From the NCBI RefSeq assembly GCF_020621385.1, contig NZ_JAESVA010000019.1:1-42578 (forward strand): a DNA stretch of 42,578 bases. Direction: 5' to 3'. Below, piece after piece: positions 1 through 8,118 of this stretch. Origin of the DNA: Acidisoma cellulosilyticum (GTDB taxonomy: Bacteria > Pseudomonadota > Alphaproteobacteria > Acetobacterales > Acetobacteraceae). Numbering within the stretch: position 1 is the first letter of the stretch; each line of letters starts with the position of its first letter. A program made the translations under genes and the position numbers. The notes beneath the pieces are model-generated. The model was given only the letters and a program-made list of their open reading frames with translations, did not search any database and was not told where the DNA came from.

Positions 1-81
1 CTAGAGGACGATGGAACCCTCACCGGCGATATCCGCTTCCACCTCGGCGACGAATCCTCCTTTATCGCCAAGCGCTGGTAG
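1..81 (+). CDS. C-terminal end of an unidentified protein
   Basis: An open frame runs in from the window edge and ends at TAG 79-81, giving 26 residues that finish in FIAKRW. The frame has no start here, so it is the tail of a gene that begins outside the window. I do not recognise the family. The following bases hold only a small hairpin and an IS21 relic, so nothing nearby suggests a function. Being a real coding end is an inference from the clean frame and codon use alone. Confidence 0.35.
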   Translation, partial: LEDDGTLTGDIRFHLGDESSFIAKRW

Positions 82-95
82 CTTTTCCGCAGCCT

Positions 96-129
96 GCTAG
101 AGCAGATCCCGGTCAGATGGAATCATCTG
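96..129. repeat. Short hairpin repeat
   Basis: A stem CAGATG-GAAT-CATCTG (114-129) is preceded by a CTAGAGCAGATC motif. Partial TCTAGAGC/GCTCTAG copies recur at about 161-168 and 198-203, where the IS21 relic begins. It could be a dispersed intergenic repeat or a weak terminator for the gene ending at 81. No T-tract follows, so a terminator role is doubtful. Confidence 0.3.
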
Positions 130-202
130 TCAGGGTGAAGATGCTCGCAAAAACAATAGTCTAGAGCGGCACCTGTGAGCGCAAGCGAACAGGAAACGCT
201 CT

Positions 203-276
203 AGCTCGCGGAAGCCCTTGGCCATGCCATCAAGGCCAAGTTCGGTGAGGCGCTCCAGGGTCGGGTGGTTCAGCAC
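203..276 (-). pseudogene. IstB fragment (IS21 family), N-terminal 24 codons only
   Basis: Reading the minus strand from GTG at 276-274, the frame gives MLNHPTLERLTELGLDGMAK, the usual start of an IstB helper ATPase. An AGGAG ribosome-binding site lies just upstream. The frame begins 11 bases after the stop of the neighbouring istA relic, the normal istA-istB order. It is cut off at about 203, where an unrelated TCTAGAGC-containing sequence begins, so the ATPase domain is missing and the fragment cannot work. Confidence 0.6.
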
Positions 277-287
277 TGTATGTCTCC

Positions 288-1012
288 TCAATGGAAGTAG
301 CGGGAGCCGCGGATGTTGGCGTGCAGCAGGGGTTCGCCGTCCGCGGTGGGCGGCGCGCTTGGGCGGTCGAGGCGGTGACGCAGGATCGAGGTGACGGAAT
401 CATAGGACAGGACGCCGACCTCGACTGCACGCAGGCTGACGGCCTCGGCGCGATCAGCGGTCAGGCCACGGAACAGGCGCAGAATGCCAATGCAGGTCCG
501 GAAGCCCTGCTCAGGGTGCGGCCGTCGCGCCAGGACAGCCAGGATAAGCGCTTCGGTATGCGGCCCGATGTCGCGCGCCTGGCGAGCGAACCGTTCCGGA
601 TTCCATTCGGCGTAGCGCCGGTGCGCGCTTGGCATGTGGTCAGGGTCGGTGCCGTGACGCGGGCCGCCATAGCGCCGCGTGTGGGCCGCCACCCGTCGGC
701 CGTGGTGGAACACTTCAATGGTGCGCGCGGTGGCGCGGGTATCGACCTGCTCGCGGATGAGCGCATGCGGCACCGAATAATAAAAGCCCGCGACCTCGAC
801 ATGATAGTCGATGCCAACGCGGGCGAGGTGCCACTCGGCATACTCATAGTCGATCTCTCGTAAGTCGCGCATGTAGCCCGCGCCACATAGTCCTGCACGG
901 TGCTGCGTCCGACCCCGACTTCCCGGGCGATCAGCCGGGCGCTGACCCGCTCGCCGAAGTGCAACTGCAGAACCTGTCGTATCCGCCGCATGGACAATCT
1001 CTCCGTCGGCAC
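288..1012 (-). pseudogene. IstA transposase relic (IS21 family), internally deleted
   Basis: The minus strand carries two parts of an IS21 IstA transposase in different frames. The N-terminal part starts at 1012 and reads as a helix-turn-helix (RRIRQVLQLHFGERVSARLI, then GVGRSTVQDYVARA). From about 866 down to 288 a second frame gives the C-terminal domain after the catalytic core (EYAEWHLARVGIDYHVEVAG, then AEWNPERFARQARDIGP). The DDE catalytic core that should lie between them is absent, so an internal deletion plus a frame change has killed the gene. The istB fragment follows directly, and the element's end repeats lie upstream at 1099-1194. Confidence 0.75.
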
Positions 1013-1098
1013 TCAGCCCTCCATCGTTTGCGATGGTGAACTGGAAGCCAGGTGACACTGACCTGCGAGACAATCTCGTCCCCCCGGCCCCCCACGGG

Positions 1099-1190
1099 GT
1101 GGCCGGGATCAAATCGGAATGGTGGCCGGGATCATGTTGGAACGGTGGCCGCCATCAAATCGGAATACATGGCCGCCTTCGATCGGAATC
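1099..1190. repeat. Four tandem IS21 terminal repeats
   Basis: Four 20-22 bp units in a row follow the pattern (G)TGGCCGSSATCAAATCGGAAT at 1099-1120, 1122-1143, 1145-1166 and 1169-1190, with a spacing of 23-24 bp. IS21 elements carry such multiple transposase-binding repeats at their ends. The outermost copy is followed by CCGCA, which puts the element tip at 1194. They belong to the decayed IS21 whose istA lies at 288-1012. Confidence 0.7.
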
Positions 1191-1194
1191 CGCA

Positions 1195-1278
1195 ACCGCG
1201 CGCAAATTGGTGCAAAGCAAGCGCCAGGACGTCGAGATGAGCCTCCGTGGAATTCTGCGTGGCTTCGGACTGAAGGTG
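1195..1278 (+). pseudogene. IS110 transposase, internal fragment (part 1)
   Basis: Twenty-eight codons in one frame (TARKLVQSKRQDVEMSLRGI, then LRGFGLKV) match the central part of IS110-family transposases. The 5' end is cut by the tip of the IS21 relic at 1194, so the RuvC-like DEDD domain is lost. The 3' end stops at the border of the complete IS21 element. Removing that element and one copy of its 5-bp duplication joins this frame to the one starting at 3966 (LKV-GPTIPRSFESR). The gene was therefore intact across this point before the insertion. Confidence 0.8.
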
Positions 1279-1417
1279 TGTAGCGCGACAGGAATGATGT
1301 CCGGCTAGCGACACGAAGATGGCCGGTCGCTGCGCGTGTGGAAGATGACTTTTCTATCGGCGCGAGACAAGGGAAGAAGTTAGGTGTCGTTGGTCGTGTC
1401 GCCCGAGATGTTGAGTT

Positions 1418-2239
1418 CTATTCGCCCGTGTCGCGCTTGGTGTCGCTGAGCGCCTTGGGCTTTCGTGTTGTGCGGGCGATAGCGGCTCTGCGTCTGTAGC
1501 TTTCAACGTTCATTTCGAAAATTGTTGAGTGGTGAACAAGGCGATCGACAGCAGCCAGCGTCATAGCGGCATCGGGAAAGACGCTCGTCCATTCTCCGAA
1601 GGGGTGATTGGCGGTGACCATGAGGCTGCGCCGCTCGTAGCGGGCTGCGATAAGCTCGAACAAGACCGAGGTCTCCGCTTGATCTTTGCGGACGTAGCAG
1701 AGGTCGTCGAGGATCAGCAGGTGGTATTTGTCGAGCTTCTCGATGGCACTTTCGAGCGTTAGGGTTTGGCGGGCCTGTTGCAGTCGCTGCACGAGATCGG
1801 TGGTTCGTGTGAAGAGGACGCGGTATCCATTCTCGACCAGAGTGTGGCCGAAGGCGGCGGCAAGGTGGGTTTTTCCTGAGCCACTTGGCCCGAAAAGGAG
1901 GATTGTTCCGCCGGTGCTGATCCAGCCGTCACCGCTGGCCAGAGCGGTGACGTGCGCGCGGCTGAGCATCGGGAGGGCCGCGAAGTCGATGCTGTCCAAA
2001 GTTTTGTCCGGCGGCAGCCGGGCCTCGGTCAAATGTCGCTGGATGCGTCGCTGAGACCGTTCGGCGAGTTCGAGTTCGGCCAAAGTCGCCAGGAGCCGTG
2101 CCGCGGGCCAACCCTCGCGATCGGCGCGATTAGTGAAGTCGGGCCACAGGGCGGCGATCGTCGGCAGCCGCAACTCGTTCAGCAGAAGGGGCAGCCGGGC
2201 GGTATCGACCTTGATCGTGTCGCTGATGTTGTCGTTCAT
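1418..2239 (-). CDS. istB: IstB helper ATPase of IS21 element
   Basis: This 273-residue AAA+ ATPase assists the IstA transposase, selecting target DNA and remodelling the transposition complex. A Walker A motif GPSGSGKTHL lies near residues 116-125, a Walker B motif LLILDDL follows about 60 residues later, and the usual C-terminal helix containing ANHPFGEW and STIFEMNVESYRRR is present. Length is slightly above the common 240-260 residues. The ATG overlaps the istA stop as ATGA, so translation is probably coupled. No frameshift or stop is present. The identification rests on the whole domain layout. Confidence 0.95.
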   Translation of the reverse strand: MNDNISDTIKVDTARLPLLLNELRLPTIAALWPDFTNRADREGWPAARLLATLAELELAERSQRRIQRHLTEARLPPDKTLDSIDFAALPMLSRAHVTALASGDGWISTGGTILLFGPSGSGKTHLAAAFGHTLVENGYRVLFTRTTDLVQRLQQARQTLTLESAIEKLDKYHLLILDDLCYVRKDQAETSVLFELIAARYERRSLMVTANHPFGEWTSVFPDAAMTLAAVDRLVHHSTIFEMNVESYRRRAAIARTTRKPKALSDTKRDTGE

Positions 2240-3735
2240 GCCGCAACCCCCAGGGAAGGGAGCAACGCGTCGTAGCCGGCGACCGGAGGCAGGTTGACCA
2301 CGATGTCGGGCATCAGCGCGGGTATCGGTGCGAAGCGCGCCCGCAATGCCGACACATCGATGGTGAAGGCGGTAGCCGAGGCGCCGTCCGGTGCCTCGCG
2401 CATCTGTTCCGTGAGCGCGGCGGCGAGTTCGGCCTCGCAGCCGCGCTCATGCGCGAGGGCAAGAAGGGCCACCATGGTTCGGCAGGCAATCCGCGTGTCG
2501 CCCACGGCGATCAGCCGCTCCCACGCCAATCGGTAGGCCGGGCGCGGGAACAGCGCGTCGCGATAGACCAGGTTGAGCAACGCCATCGGCTTGCGGCGGA
2601 GGCTGTGGATGACGTGGCGGTAATCGACGACGTGACCACGCCGCCCGTTACCATGGCTGCGGCCACGGCGCAGCGTCAGCACCGGACTGCTGCCGCCATG
2701 GAAGCATTCCAGCCGATCATCGTACAGCCGAACCCGCAGCCGGAAGCTGATCAACCGCGATGGCACAGAGTAAAAGACTTTGCGCAGAACGAAGCCGCTA
2801 CTGGATGTCACGAAAACCGTCGCCTCGTCATAATCCGAGATGCGGTGGGGTGGCAGCTCGCTCAGCGCCGCGCATTCCAGCCGCACCATCTTGGCACGGC
2901 GGGCGTTGCGGCGGCCAATGAGGTCAGCGATCCAGGCGCGATACGCGTCCAGGCTCTCGAAGTTGCGGCTGCTCCGCAGTAGCAGCGCCTGCGCGATGCT
3001 CCGCTTGAGGTGGCCGTGCTGGCTCTCGATGGCGCCGTTCTCATGCGCCACCCCCGTGGTGTTGCGGGTCGGCGTCATACCGTAATGGGCGCAGAAGGCC
3101 TCGTAGCGGCAAGTCTGATCGCGGCGGGCATCATGATCGAGATTACGGAAGGCGGCCGACAGACTGTCGGACCGGTGCTCCGCTGGAACGCCGCCCAGAG
3201 CCCATAAGGCGTTCTGAAGACCGACGGCCAAGGCCGTGAAGCTCTCGCCTCCGAGCACGGGCTCGGCATGCTCCCACGCAGAATAGGCCAGAACGAAATG
3301 ATAGAGCCGGTGATCCAAGGGCTGACCGGCGATGCTGACCGCGACATCGCCCATGTCGGTGAAGTCCGAAAGACCCTGCTGACCGGGGATGTGGTCTTGC
3401 CGGAAGATCACTGCGCGCTCGGCGCCATGCTCTGCCGACCAGGCCCGCACCCGCCGCTCCAGGCTCCGGCGCAGGCGATCCCAATCGTGATCGGGATGAC
3501 GGCGCTGCATCTCTTCAAGCAAGGTGACGGCCCGCAGACCTGGTTCGGCCTCAAGCATGGGGCGGATCTCACTGTCCCACAGCCCCTGGAACGGATCGGC
3601 GGTCTTGCGCACCCGACGTCCGCCCGGTGGGGGTGACGGTCGTCGATGCTCGGTCTCGATGCGGCGTCCGGTTCGTTCGCTAAAGCCACCCTTCGCCGCG
3701 GCGACCGACTGGGAATGGTGATGACGAGATTCCAT
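2236..3735 (-). CDS. istA: IstA transposase of IS21 element
   Basis: This is a DDE-type IS21 transposase of about 499 residues. I chose the ATG at 3735 because a GAGG ribosome-binding site stands 7 bases upstream; an upstream ATG at 3777 would add 14 residues without such a site. Catalytic candidates are the aspartate in DFTDMGD, the aspartate in EHRSDSLSAAF and the glutamate in HENGAIESQHGHLKR, in the right order and spacing for the DDE core. The C-terminal region (SVPSRLISFRLRVRLYDDRL) is the Mu-like domain that follows the core. It is intact and overlaps istB by four bases. Confidence 0.95.
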   Translation of the reverse strand: MESRHHHSQSVAAAKGGFSERTGRRIETEHRRPSPPPGGRRVRKTADPFQGLWDSEIRPMLEAEPGLRAVTLLEEMQRRHPDHDWDRLRRSLERRVRAWSAEHGAERAVIFRQDHIPGQQGLSDFTDMGDVAVSIAGQPLDHRLYHFVLAYSAWEHAEPVLGGESFTALAVGLQNALWALGGVPAEHRSDSLSAAFRNLDHDARRDQTCRYEAFCAHYGMTPTRNTTGVAHENGAIESQHGHLKRSIAQALLLRSSRNFESLDAYRAWIADLIGRRNARRAKMVRLECAALSELPPHRISDYDEATVFVTSSSGFVLRKVFYSVPSRLISFRLRVRLYDDRLECFHGGSSPVLTLRRGRSHGNGRRGHVVDYRHVIHSLRRKPMALLNLVYRDALFPRPAYRLAWERLIAVGDTRIACRTMVALLALAHERGCEAELAAALTEQMREAPDGASATAFTIDVSALRARFAPIPALMPDIVVNLPPVAGYDALLPSLGVAA

Positions 3736-3965
3736 GAAAAGCCTCTTCTGCTGACGCGTGACGTGTCGCCCGGGCACTTCGGTTCCTCGCCTCGATCATC
3801 GAGGCGCCGATAGTGCCCGCACGCGCCGCGGCCTGCAGACGGGCTCAAATTCCACGTCGCCGGTTTGGCTAACCTACGGCCGGGCTACGCCCAGCCTGCG
3901 GTCAGCCAAACCGGCCATCCGATCGTGTCGCTAACCGGCCATCAGTGGTGTCGCGCGACAAGGTG

Positions 3966-4534
3966 GGCCCAACAATACCCCGTAGCTTTGAGAGCCGGAT
4001 CAGAGAGTTGGTTTGTGGGCAGGCAATGTTAGAGGAGATTGCCGATGCCTTGCTCATCGCTCGAGCGAGCCTCGCTGAGCAATTGGATAGGCTGCATAAG
4101 CGGCTGGTATCGCTAGTACGCAATGACCCGCGAGCAAGATTACTGATGTCGGCACCAGGCGTTGGCGTTCTCGTATCGCTTACCTATGTCGCCGCCATTG
4201 ATGATCCAGGACGATTTAATCGTCAAAGGCCACCGGTGCGCACTTTGGTTTGACGCCGAAGAAGTATCAATCCGGCGAGACCGATGTCACTGGCCGGATA
4301 TCCAAGATCGGTGATGCCAGTGTTCGAACGGCGCTCTACGAAGCGGCGAATGTCATCCTGACGCGACCGGTTAAAGGATCAACATTGAAGAGCTGGGCGC
4401 TGCGGATCGCCAAGCGTGCCGGGATGCGTAAGGCGAGGGTTGCGCTGGCCTGCAAACTCGCGGTTTTCCTCCACCGGATGCTCGCCGATGGACCAACCTT
4501 CGTCGCCGAGAAAGCCGCTGCCATGGCGGTATAG
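3966..4534 (+). pseudogene. IS110 transposase, C-terminal part (part 2), frameshifted
   Basis: This continues the transposase of 1195-1278 beyond the IS21 insertion. It carries the C-terminal Transposase_20 region with LLMSAPGVGVLVSLTYVAAI, then SGETDVTGRISKIGD and LKSWALRIAKRAGMRKARVA. One base is missing near 4220: the first frame stops at 4251-4253, while the next frame continues GAHFGLTPKKYQ to the normal end KAAAMAV. So the gene has three defects: a lost 5' end, an IS21 insertion and a frameshift. The catalytic serine region survives but the protein cannot be made. Confidence 0.85.
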
Positions 4535-4830
4535 GGAGAGATTAAGAGTTCGGGCGGCTATCGACAGCAGCCGTCCGGAGGAGGTCCTGTCGCCAGGACG
4601 ATGGATCAGGCCAGGTCGTGACACCCTCAGCGACACCGCAAGGATGATTGCGCCTCACTAGATTGGCCGGCCGATCCTCATCAGACGCCATCAGGGTGGC
4701 GGCCCTGCGCCGACCACGGACAGAAGAGAGATATTGGCGACAGGATTACACGCTCTGGGGTTGACACCAAGGGGCCCGTTACAGAAGAGGGTGCCGTGTA
4801 CTTTCCGGTGGCGATGTCGTAATCGAGGGC
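4535..4830. other. IS110 downstream end joined to IS5 left end, no gene
   Basis: No credible gene lies here. The first part is presumably the short non-coding right end of the IS110 element. A motif GTACTTTCCGGTGG at about 4799-4812 resembles, in inverted form, CCACCGGAAATGGTAC at about 7721-7736. These may be the two outer ends of the IS5 element that once spanned 4.77-7.76 kb. Confidence 0.35.
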
Positions 4831-5193
4831 ATGAGCAATTCCCGCGCCCGCAAGCCTTATCCATCTGATGTCAGCAATGAAGAGTGGTCGCTCGTGGTCG
4901 GGTATCTGACCTTGATGAAGGAAGATGCGCCGCAGCGGGAGTATGCGCTGCGGGAACTTTTCAATGCCCTACGCTATGTGATCCGTTACGGCATTGCGTG
5001 GCGCGCCATGCCGAACGACTTTCCGCCCTGGCATGCGGTTCACCAGCAGGCCCATCGGTGGCTGGCGGCGGGATGTTTCGAGACCCTGGCGCAGGATTTG
5101 CGCGCTGTCCTGCGTTTGGCGGCAGGACGCAAGGCGGAGCCGACGGCCGCGATCATGGACAGCCGCACTCTGCGTTCCACGCCCGAAAGCGGC
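4831..5193 (+). pseudogene. IS5-family transposase, N-terminal fragment
   Basis: About 121 codons give the N-terminal half of an IS5-family (IS427-like) transposase with the DUF4096 domain (PSDVSNEEWSLV, ALRYVIRYGIAWRAMPNDFP, WHAVHQQAHRWLAAGCFE). The first catalytic aspartate is present in AIMDSRTLRSTPESG. The frame is cut right after this motif at 5193, where the terminal repeat TGGACTTGCC of an IS3 element begins. The apparent extension to 5283 is read-through into that element. The rest of the catalytic domain is missing. Confidence 0.85.
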
Positions 5194-5251
5194 TGGACTT
5201 GCCTCGAGAAAGTGAAGGCTCCTGACGCATTGAGAGAGGAGTTTTCCGGGC

Positions 5252-5553
5252 ATGACACAGAAGCGGTTTACGAAGGAATTTGAGGATGAAGCTGTCCGCC
5301 TATCGCGGACGAGCTGACGGACGAAGCGGGAAATTGCGGCGGATCTCGGGATCGGTCTGTCGACACTGACGCGATGGGCGTCCCGCAGCCGGGACCGGGA
5401 GATGGATGAGCCGGAACGGCGGCCTCCCGGTGAGGATGCGGCGGCGGAGTTGAAGCGCCTGCGGCGAGAGAATGAAATCCTTCGCCAGGAGCGGGATATT
5501 CTCAAGCGGGCCACGGTTTTTTTCGCCAAAGAGATACTGTGTTCAGGGGCAAG
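5252..5553 (+). pseudogene. IS3-family OrfA with internal stop
   Basis: From ATG 5252 the frame gives MTQKRFTKEFEDEAVRLSRT, then a TGA at 5315-5317, then RTKREIAADLGIGLSTLTRW and a coiled region LKRLRRENEILRQERDILKR ending ATVFFAKE. This is the helix-turn-helix plus leucine zipper of an IS3 OrfA. The nonsense codon lies in the first helix, so no full protein is made. A run of seven T (about 5516-5522) just before the end may have been the slippage site for the OrfAB fusion. After 5553 the sequence changes to the inserted IS110 segment. Confidence 0.8.
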
Positions 5554-6797
5554 CATCTGATCGCTCTGCGGGGCGGAGATTGCGGCTGATGGCGCAAGGT
5601 TAGCCTAGCGGTGCATTCCATATAAAGGATCAAAGGGCTGTTGAGTTTTAATAACGGCCCTCGCTAGCATCAGGAGCTTGCGGGCGACAGCGATCAGAAT
5701 AACTTTAGGCGGTTTGCTCGCTGCAGTGAGACGATGAACAAATTCGGCAAAGGATTTGTTTGTTCTCCTGGCACTGAGGGCACACATATAGAGTGCAGAC
5801 CGGAGACGTTCTGACCCGATGCGGGTTAACTTCCCTGGCCGCCGAACTGATGAGCCAGAGCTATGCTCTCCCGGAGATAAACCAGAAAAGGCGGCGAGTG
5901 CCATGGGAGTAAATTCTGCAATATTGGGTAGCTCGGTCAACAAGACGATGGCCGAGATTTCGCCAAATCCTGTAATGCTACGGAGGAGCGACAGGTTTAT
6001 ACTTAGAGTTCGATCTTCGATTATGAGATAACGCATCTCTGCCATGACAGTTAAAATATGAGCATCCAGCCATTCCAAGTGGTTGGCAACCGACTTTGCT
6101 ACTGCTGCCGAGGCGAAGCCTGCTTTTTGGCGATTGAGTTCTTGCACGCGAGCGGCTTTTAGAGCGTCGCATCGACGAGTCAATTCGCGTAAAACGCGAA
6201 TGTTGGCGGGGCTAGGGATCCAAGCTGCAGGGGAATGAGCCCTACAGAAGCGAGCAATGAGGCTAGCATCGAGTTTGTCTGTCTTGTTTCGGGCGAGTTC
6301 GCTTTGACCTTACGCTTTGACGCGAGCCGGGTTTACAACACTGACCTTCACGCCTTTCATGTGAAGAAAGTCTGCGAGGTCCAAGCCCCAATTTCCTGTA
6401 GCTTCCAGGCAGACATGTATGCCATCGGCTGCGCTAGATCGATGTTTTTCTAGCCAAGACCAAAGATGCTTAAACCCCGCCTCATTATTCGCGAAGACTC
6501 CGTGTTTGGTATGATCTTTCTTCAGAAGTGCAACATCAAACTTCATTTTGCTGACGTCTACGTCAAGGATGTCCATGATATCTTCTGTGCTTCTAACCTA
6601 ATACCACCGTCTACCGGCCTTCCTTGTAACCAGGCTTTCCGGCTGCGCCGGTGCCCTGCATACTGTTCAGCCAGAAAGTGGCCGCGATGGCGCGGCTTCA
6701 TCTCTTTGACGAGTTTTCGGCTCCAGGGAAGAACAAGCTCACCGCCACGGTATCGGCAATGGCCATCGCAGATACCGTGGCCTCCTTACAAGGGAAG
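5554..6797 (-). mobile_element. IS110-family element inserted between IS3 orfA and orfB
   Basis: The boundaries are inferred from where IS3 coding homology stops (FFAKE at about 5553) and resumes (VRFQLIDRAKKDFPVQ from about 6798). The enclosed 1.24 kb holds one transposase on the minus strand, about 50 bp after its stop and about 220 bp before its start. That asymmetry fits IS110 architecture, with a long non-coding left end that in this family can encode a bridge RNA. No terminal inverted repeats are expected for IS110. Confidence 0.5.
5605..6576 (-). pseudogene. IS110-family transposase with a single nonsense codon
   Basis: One minus-strand frame of 324 codons runs from ATG 6576 to 5605. 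The N-terminal RuvC-like domain begins MDILDVDVSKMKFDVALLKK, with acidic residues of the DEDD site and VCLEATGNWGLDLADFL. The middle has LARNKTDKLDASLIARFCRA. The C-terminal Transposase_20 part has LLRSITGFGEISAIVLLTEL and SGSSVRRPGKLTRIGSERLR. The frame is broken only by a TAA at 6310-6312 (VKA-stop-GQSE), probably a former tyrosine codon. One base change could restore the protein, so the inactivation looks recent. Confidence 0.9.
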
Positions 6798-7669
6798 TCG
6801 GTGAGGTTCCAGCTCATCGATCGGGCGAAGAAAGACTTCCCTGTCCAACAGCTCTGCCGGGTGCTGGGTGTCAGTCAGAGCGGGTATTTCGCCTGGGCGG
6901 CCCGTCCTGCGAGCCTGCGGCAACGGCAGGACATGGTGCTGCTTGCCCATGTACGGTCGGCCTTCACCTTGTCGAACGGCACCTACGGCAGTCCGCGCAT
7001 GACCCGGGAACTGCGGGATCAGGGCCTAGCCGTGGGGCGTCGACGCACAGCGCGCCTCATGCGGGATAACGGCCTGCAAGCTCGGCAAAAGCGCCGCTTT
7101 AAGCGAACGACGGATAGCGAGCATGCTTGGCCCGTCGCCCTAGCCGGGCGCCCCCAATCTGCTGGCCCAGAATTTCAGCGCGGCGGTGCCGAACGAGAAA
7201 TGGTTCGCCGATATTTCGTACATTTGGACGAAATAAGGCTGGCTTTACCTGGCGATCGTGATGGACCTGTTCTCACCCGCATTATCGGCTGGTCTGTCGG
7301 TGACCGACTGCATCGCAATCTTGCCTTGGCTGCGCTGCGTCGGGCTTTTGCCATTCGCCGTCCAGATCCCGGTCTGATCTGCCACTCGGATCGCGGCAGC
7401 CAATATTGTTCCATTGATTATCAGAGCGAGCTGAGAAAACACGGCGCGCTGATCTCCATGTCCGGCAAAGGCAATTGTTACGACAACGCCATTGTCGAGA
7501 CCTTCTTCAAAACCTTAAAATCCGAACTCGTCTGGCGGACTGTCTTCATGACCCAAGCAGGCGCCGAAGCTGCCATCGGTCGTTACATCGACAGCTCTAT
7601 AATCCTGTCCGGCGCCACTCGTCGCTGGACTTCATCAGCCCTGCTGCCTACGAAAGGCAGGCGGCTTGA
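6798..7669 (+). pseudogene. IS3-family OrfB with several frameshifts
   Basis: The orfB homology starts near 6798 (VRFQLIDRAKKDFPVQQLCR) and continues through SGYFAWAARPASLRQR and NGTYGSPRMTRELRDQGLAV. The frame then shifts: the first catalytic segment VPNEKWFADISYIWT lies in another frame and is followed by a TAA near 7232. The original frame resumes with HSDRGSQY and DNAIVETFFKTLKSE, which carry the remaining D and E of the DDE site. A last shift moves the end (YNPVRRHSSLDFISPAAYER) to the frame that stops at 7669. The gene is dead but recognisable throughout. Confidence 0.82.
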
Positions 7670-7761
7670 CCCGAAACAGCTCTCCACTTTTCCAAAGCAA
7701 GTCCATATTGCTGCAAGGGCCCACCGGAAATGGTACGTTCCGAACATGAGCTAGCCCAACC

Positions 7762-8091
7762 GTTTTTATAGAGACGAAACAGAGAAACCTGCGCCCCTTT
7801 CAGGAGGGCCAGTCCGGCAATCCGGCAGGGCGTCCAAAGGGGGCGCGGAGCCGCGTCACCGAGAGCTTCCTCAGGGCCTTAGAGGAGGATTTCGGAGCAT
7901 GGAGCGGCGGCCCGCCAAAGCGATCCGGTTGCCTATTCCGGATCCTCGTGTCCTTGGTGTCCAAGGGGTTTGAAATTTCTGGTGAGGTTGCGGTCAAGCG
8001 CAAGCTCGAAGACATGAGTGACGACGAGCCAATGGCTATCATCTCAGGCGTCGGGCTGACTGTCGCGGCTGAGATCGAAGACGAGGACTGA
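7762..8091 (+). pseudogene. DUF5681-type protein, start lost
   Basis: An open frame ending at TGA 8089-8091 encodes RPFQEGQSGNPAGRPKGARS, the hallmark of DUF5681 proteins found in phage and mobile DNA, and ends EISGEVAVKRKLEDMSDDE then ISGVGLTVAAEIEDED. No ATG, GTG or TTG precedes the motif before the in-frame TGA just upstream, so the start appears lost beside the IS5/IS3 wreck. In the middle the frame gives an odd stretch, whereas the next frame reads EHGAAARQSDPVAYS, as the family should. Two compensating indels are therefore likely. Family function is unknown; a role in DNA packaging is only a guess. Confidence 0.55.
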
Positions 8092-8118
8092 GGGCGCCTT
8101 ACCCGACTGACTGCTCAT

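Larger units (their letters stand above)
1279..3960. mobile_element. Complete IS21-family element with 5-bp target duplication
   Basis: The two ends match as inverted repeats. The left end reads TGTAGCGCGACA and the right end, on the other strand, TGTCGCGCGACA; both continue with a shared TAGCGACACGA block and a GATGGCCGG motif. The flanks carry AGGTG at 1274-1278 and again at 3961-3965, a 5-bp target duplication. Inside are istA and istB with a 4-base stop/start overlap. The element is 2,682 bp and sits within an IS110 transposase gene. Intact genes and a perfect duplication point to a recent and possibly still active insertion. Confidence 0.92.
5194..7705 (+). mobile_element. Degenerate IS3-family element carrying an IS110 insertion
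   Basis: The left end TGGACTTGCCTCGAGAAAGTG (starting 5194) pairs imperfectly with the right end ending at 7705, which on the other strand reads TGGACTTGCTTTGGAAAAGTG. Inside are orfA at 5252 and orfB ending at 7669, with about 1.24 kb of unrelated sequence between them that contains an IS110 transposase. Without that insertion the element would be about 1.27 kb, normal for IS3. Both reading frames are broken. It landed inside the IS5 transposase, and no clear target duplication is visible. A second partial copy is at 13026-13639. Confidence 0.75.

Noticed and set aside
1099-1190. CRISPR-like array
   Set aside because: The units are 23-24 bp apart with almost no spacer and match IS21 end repeats; no cas genes are near.
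5194-5283. Extension of the IS5 frame beyond 5193
   Set aside because: The sequence there is the terminal repeat and upstream part of the IS3 element.
6651-6797. Apparent N-terminal part of the orfB frame (MPCILFSQK...)
   Set aside because: It lies in the non-coding end of the inserted IS110 element and does not match IS3 OrfB.
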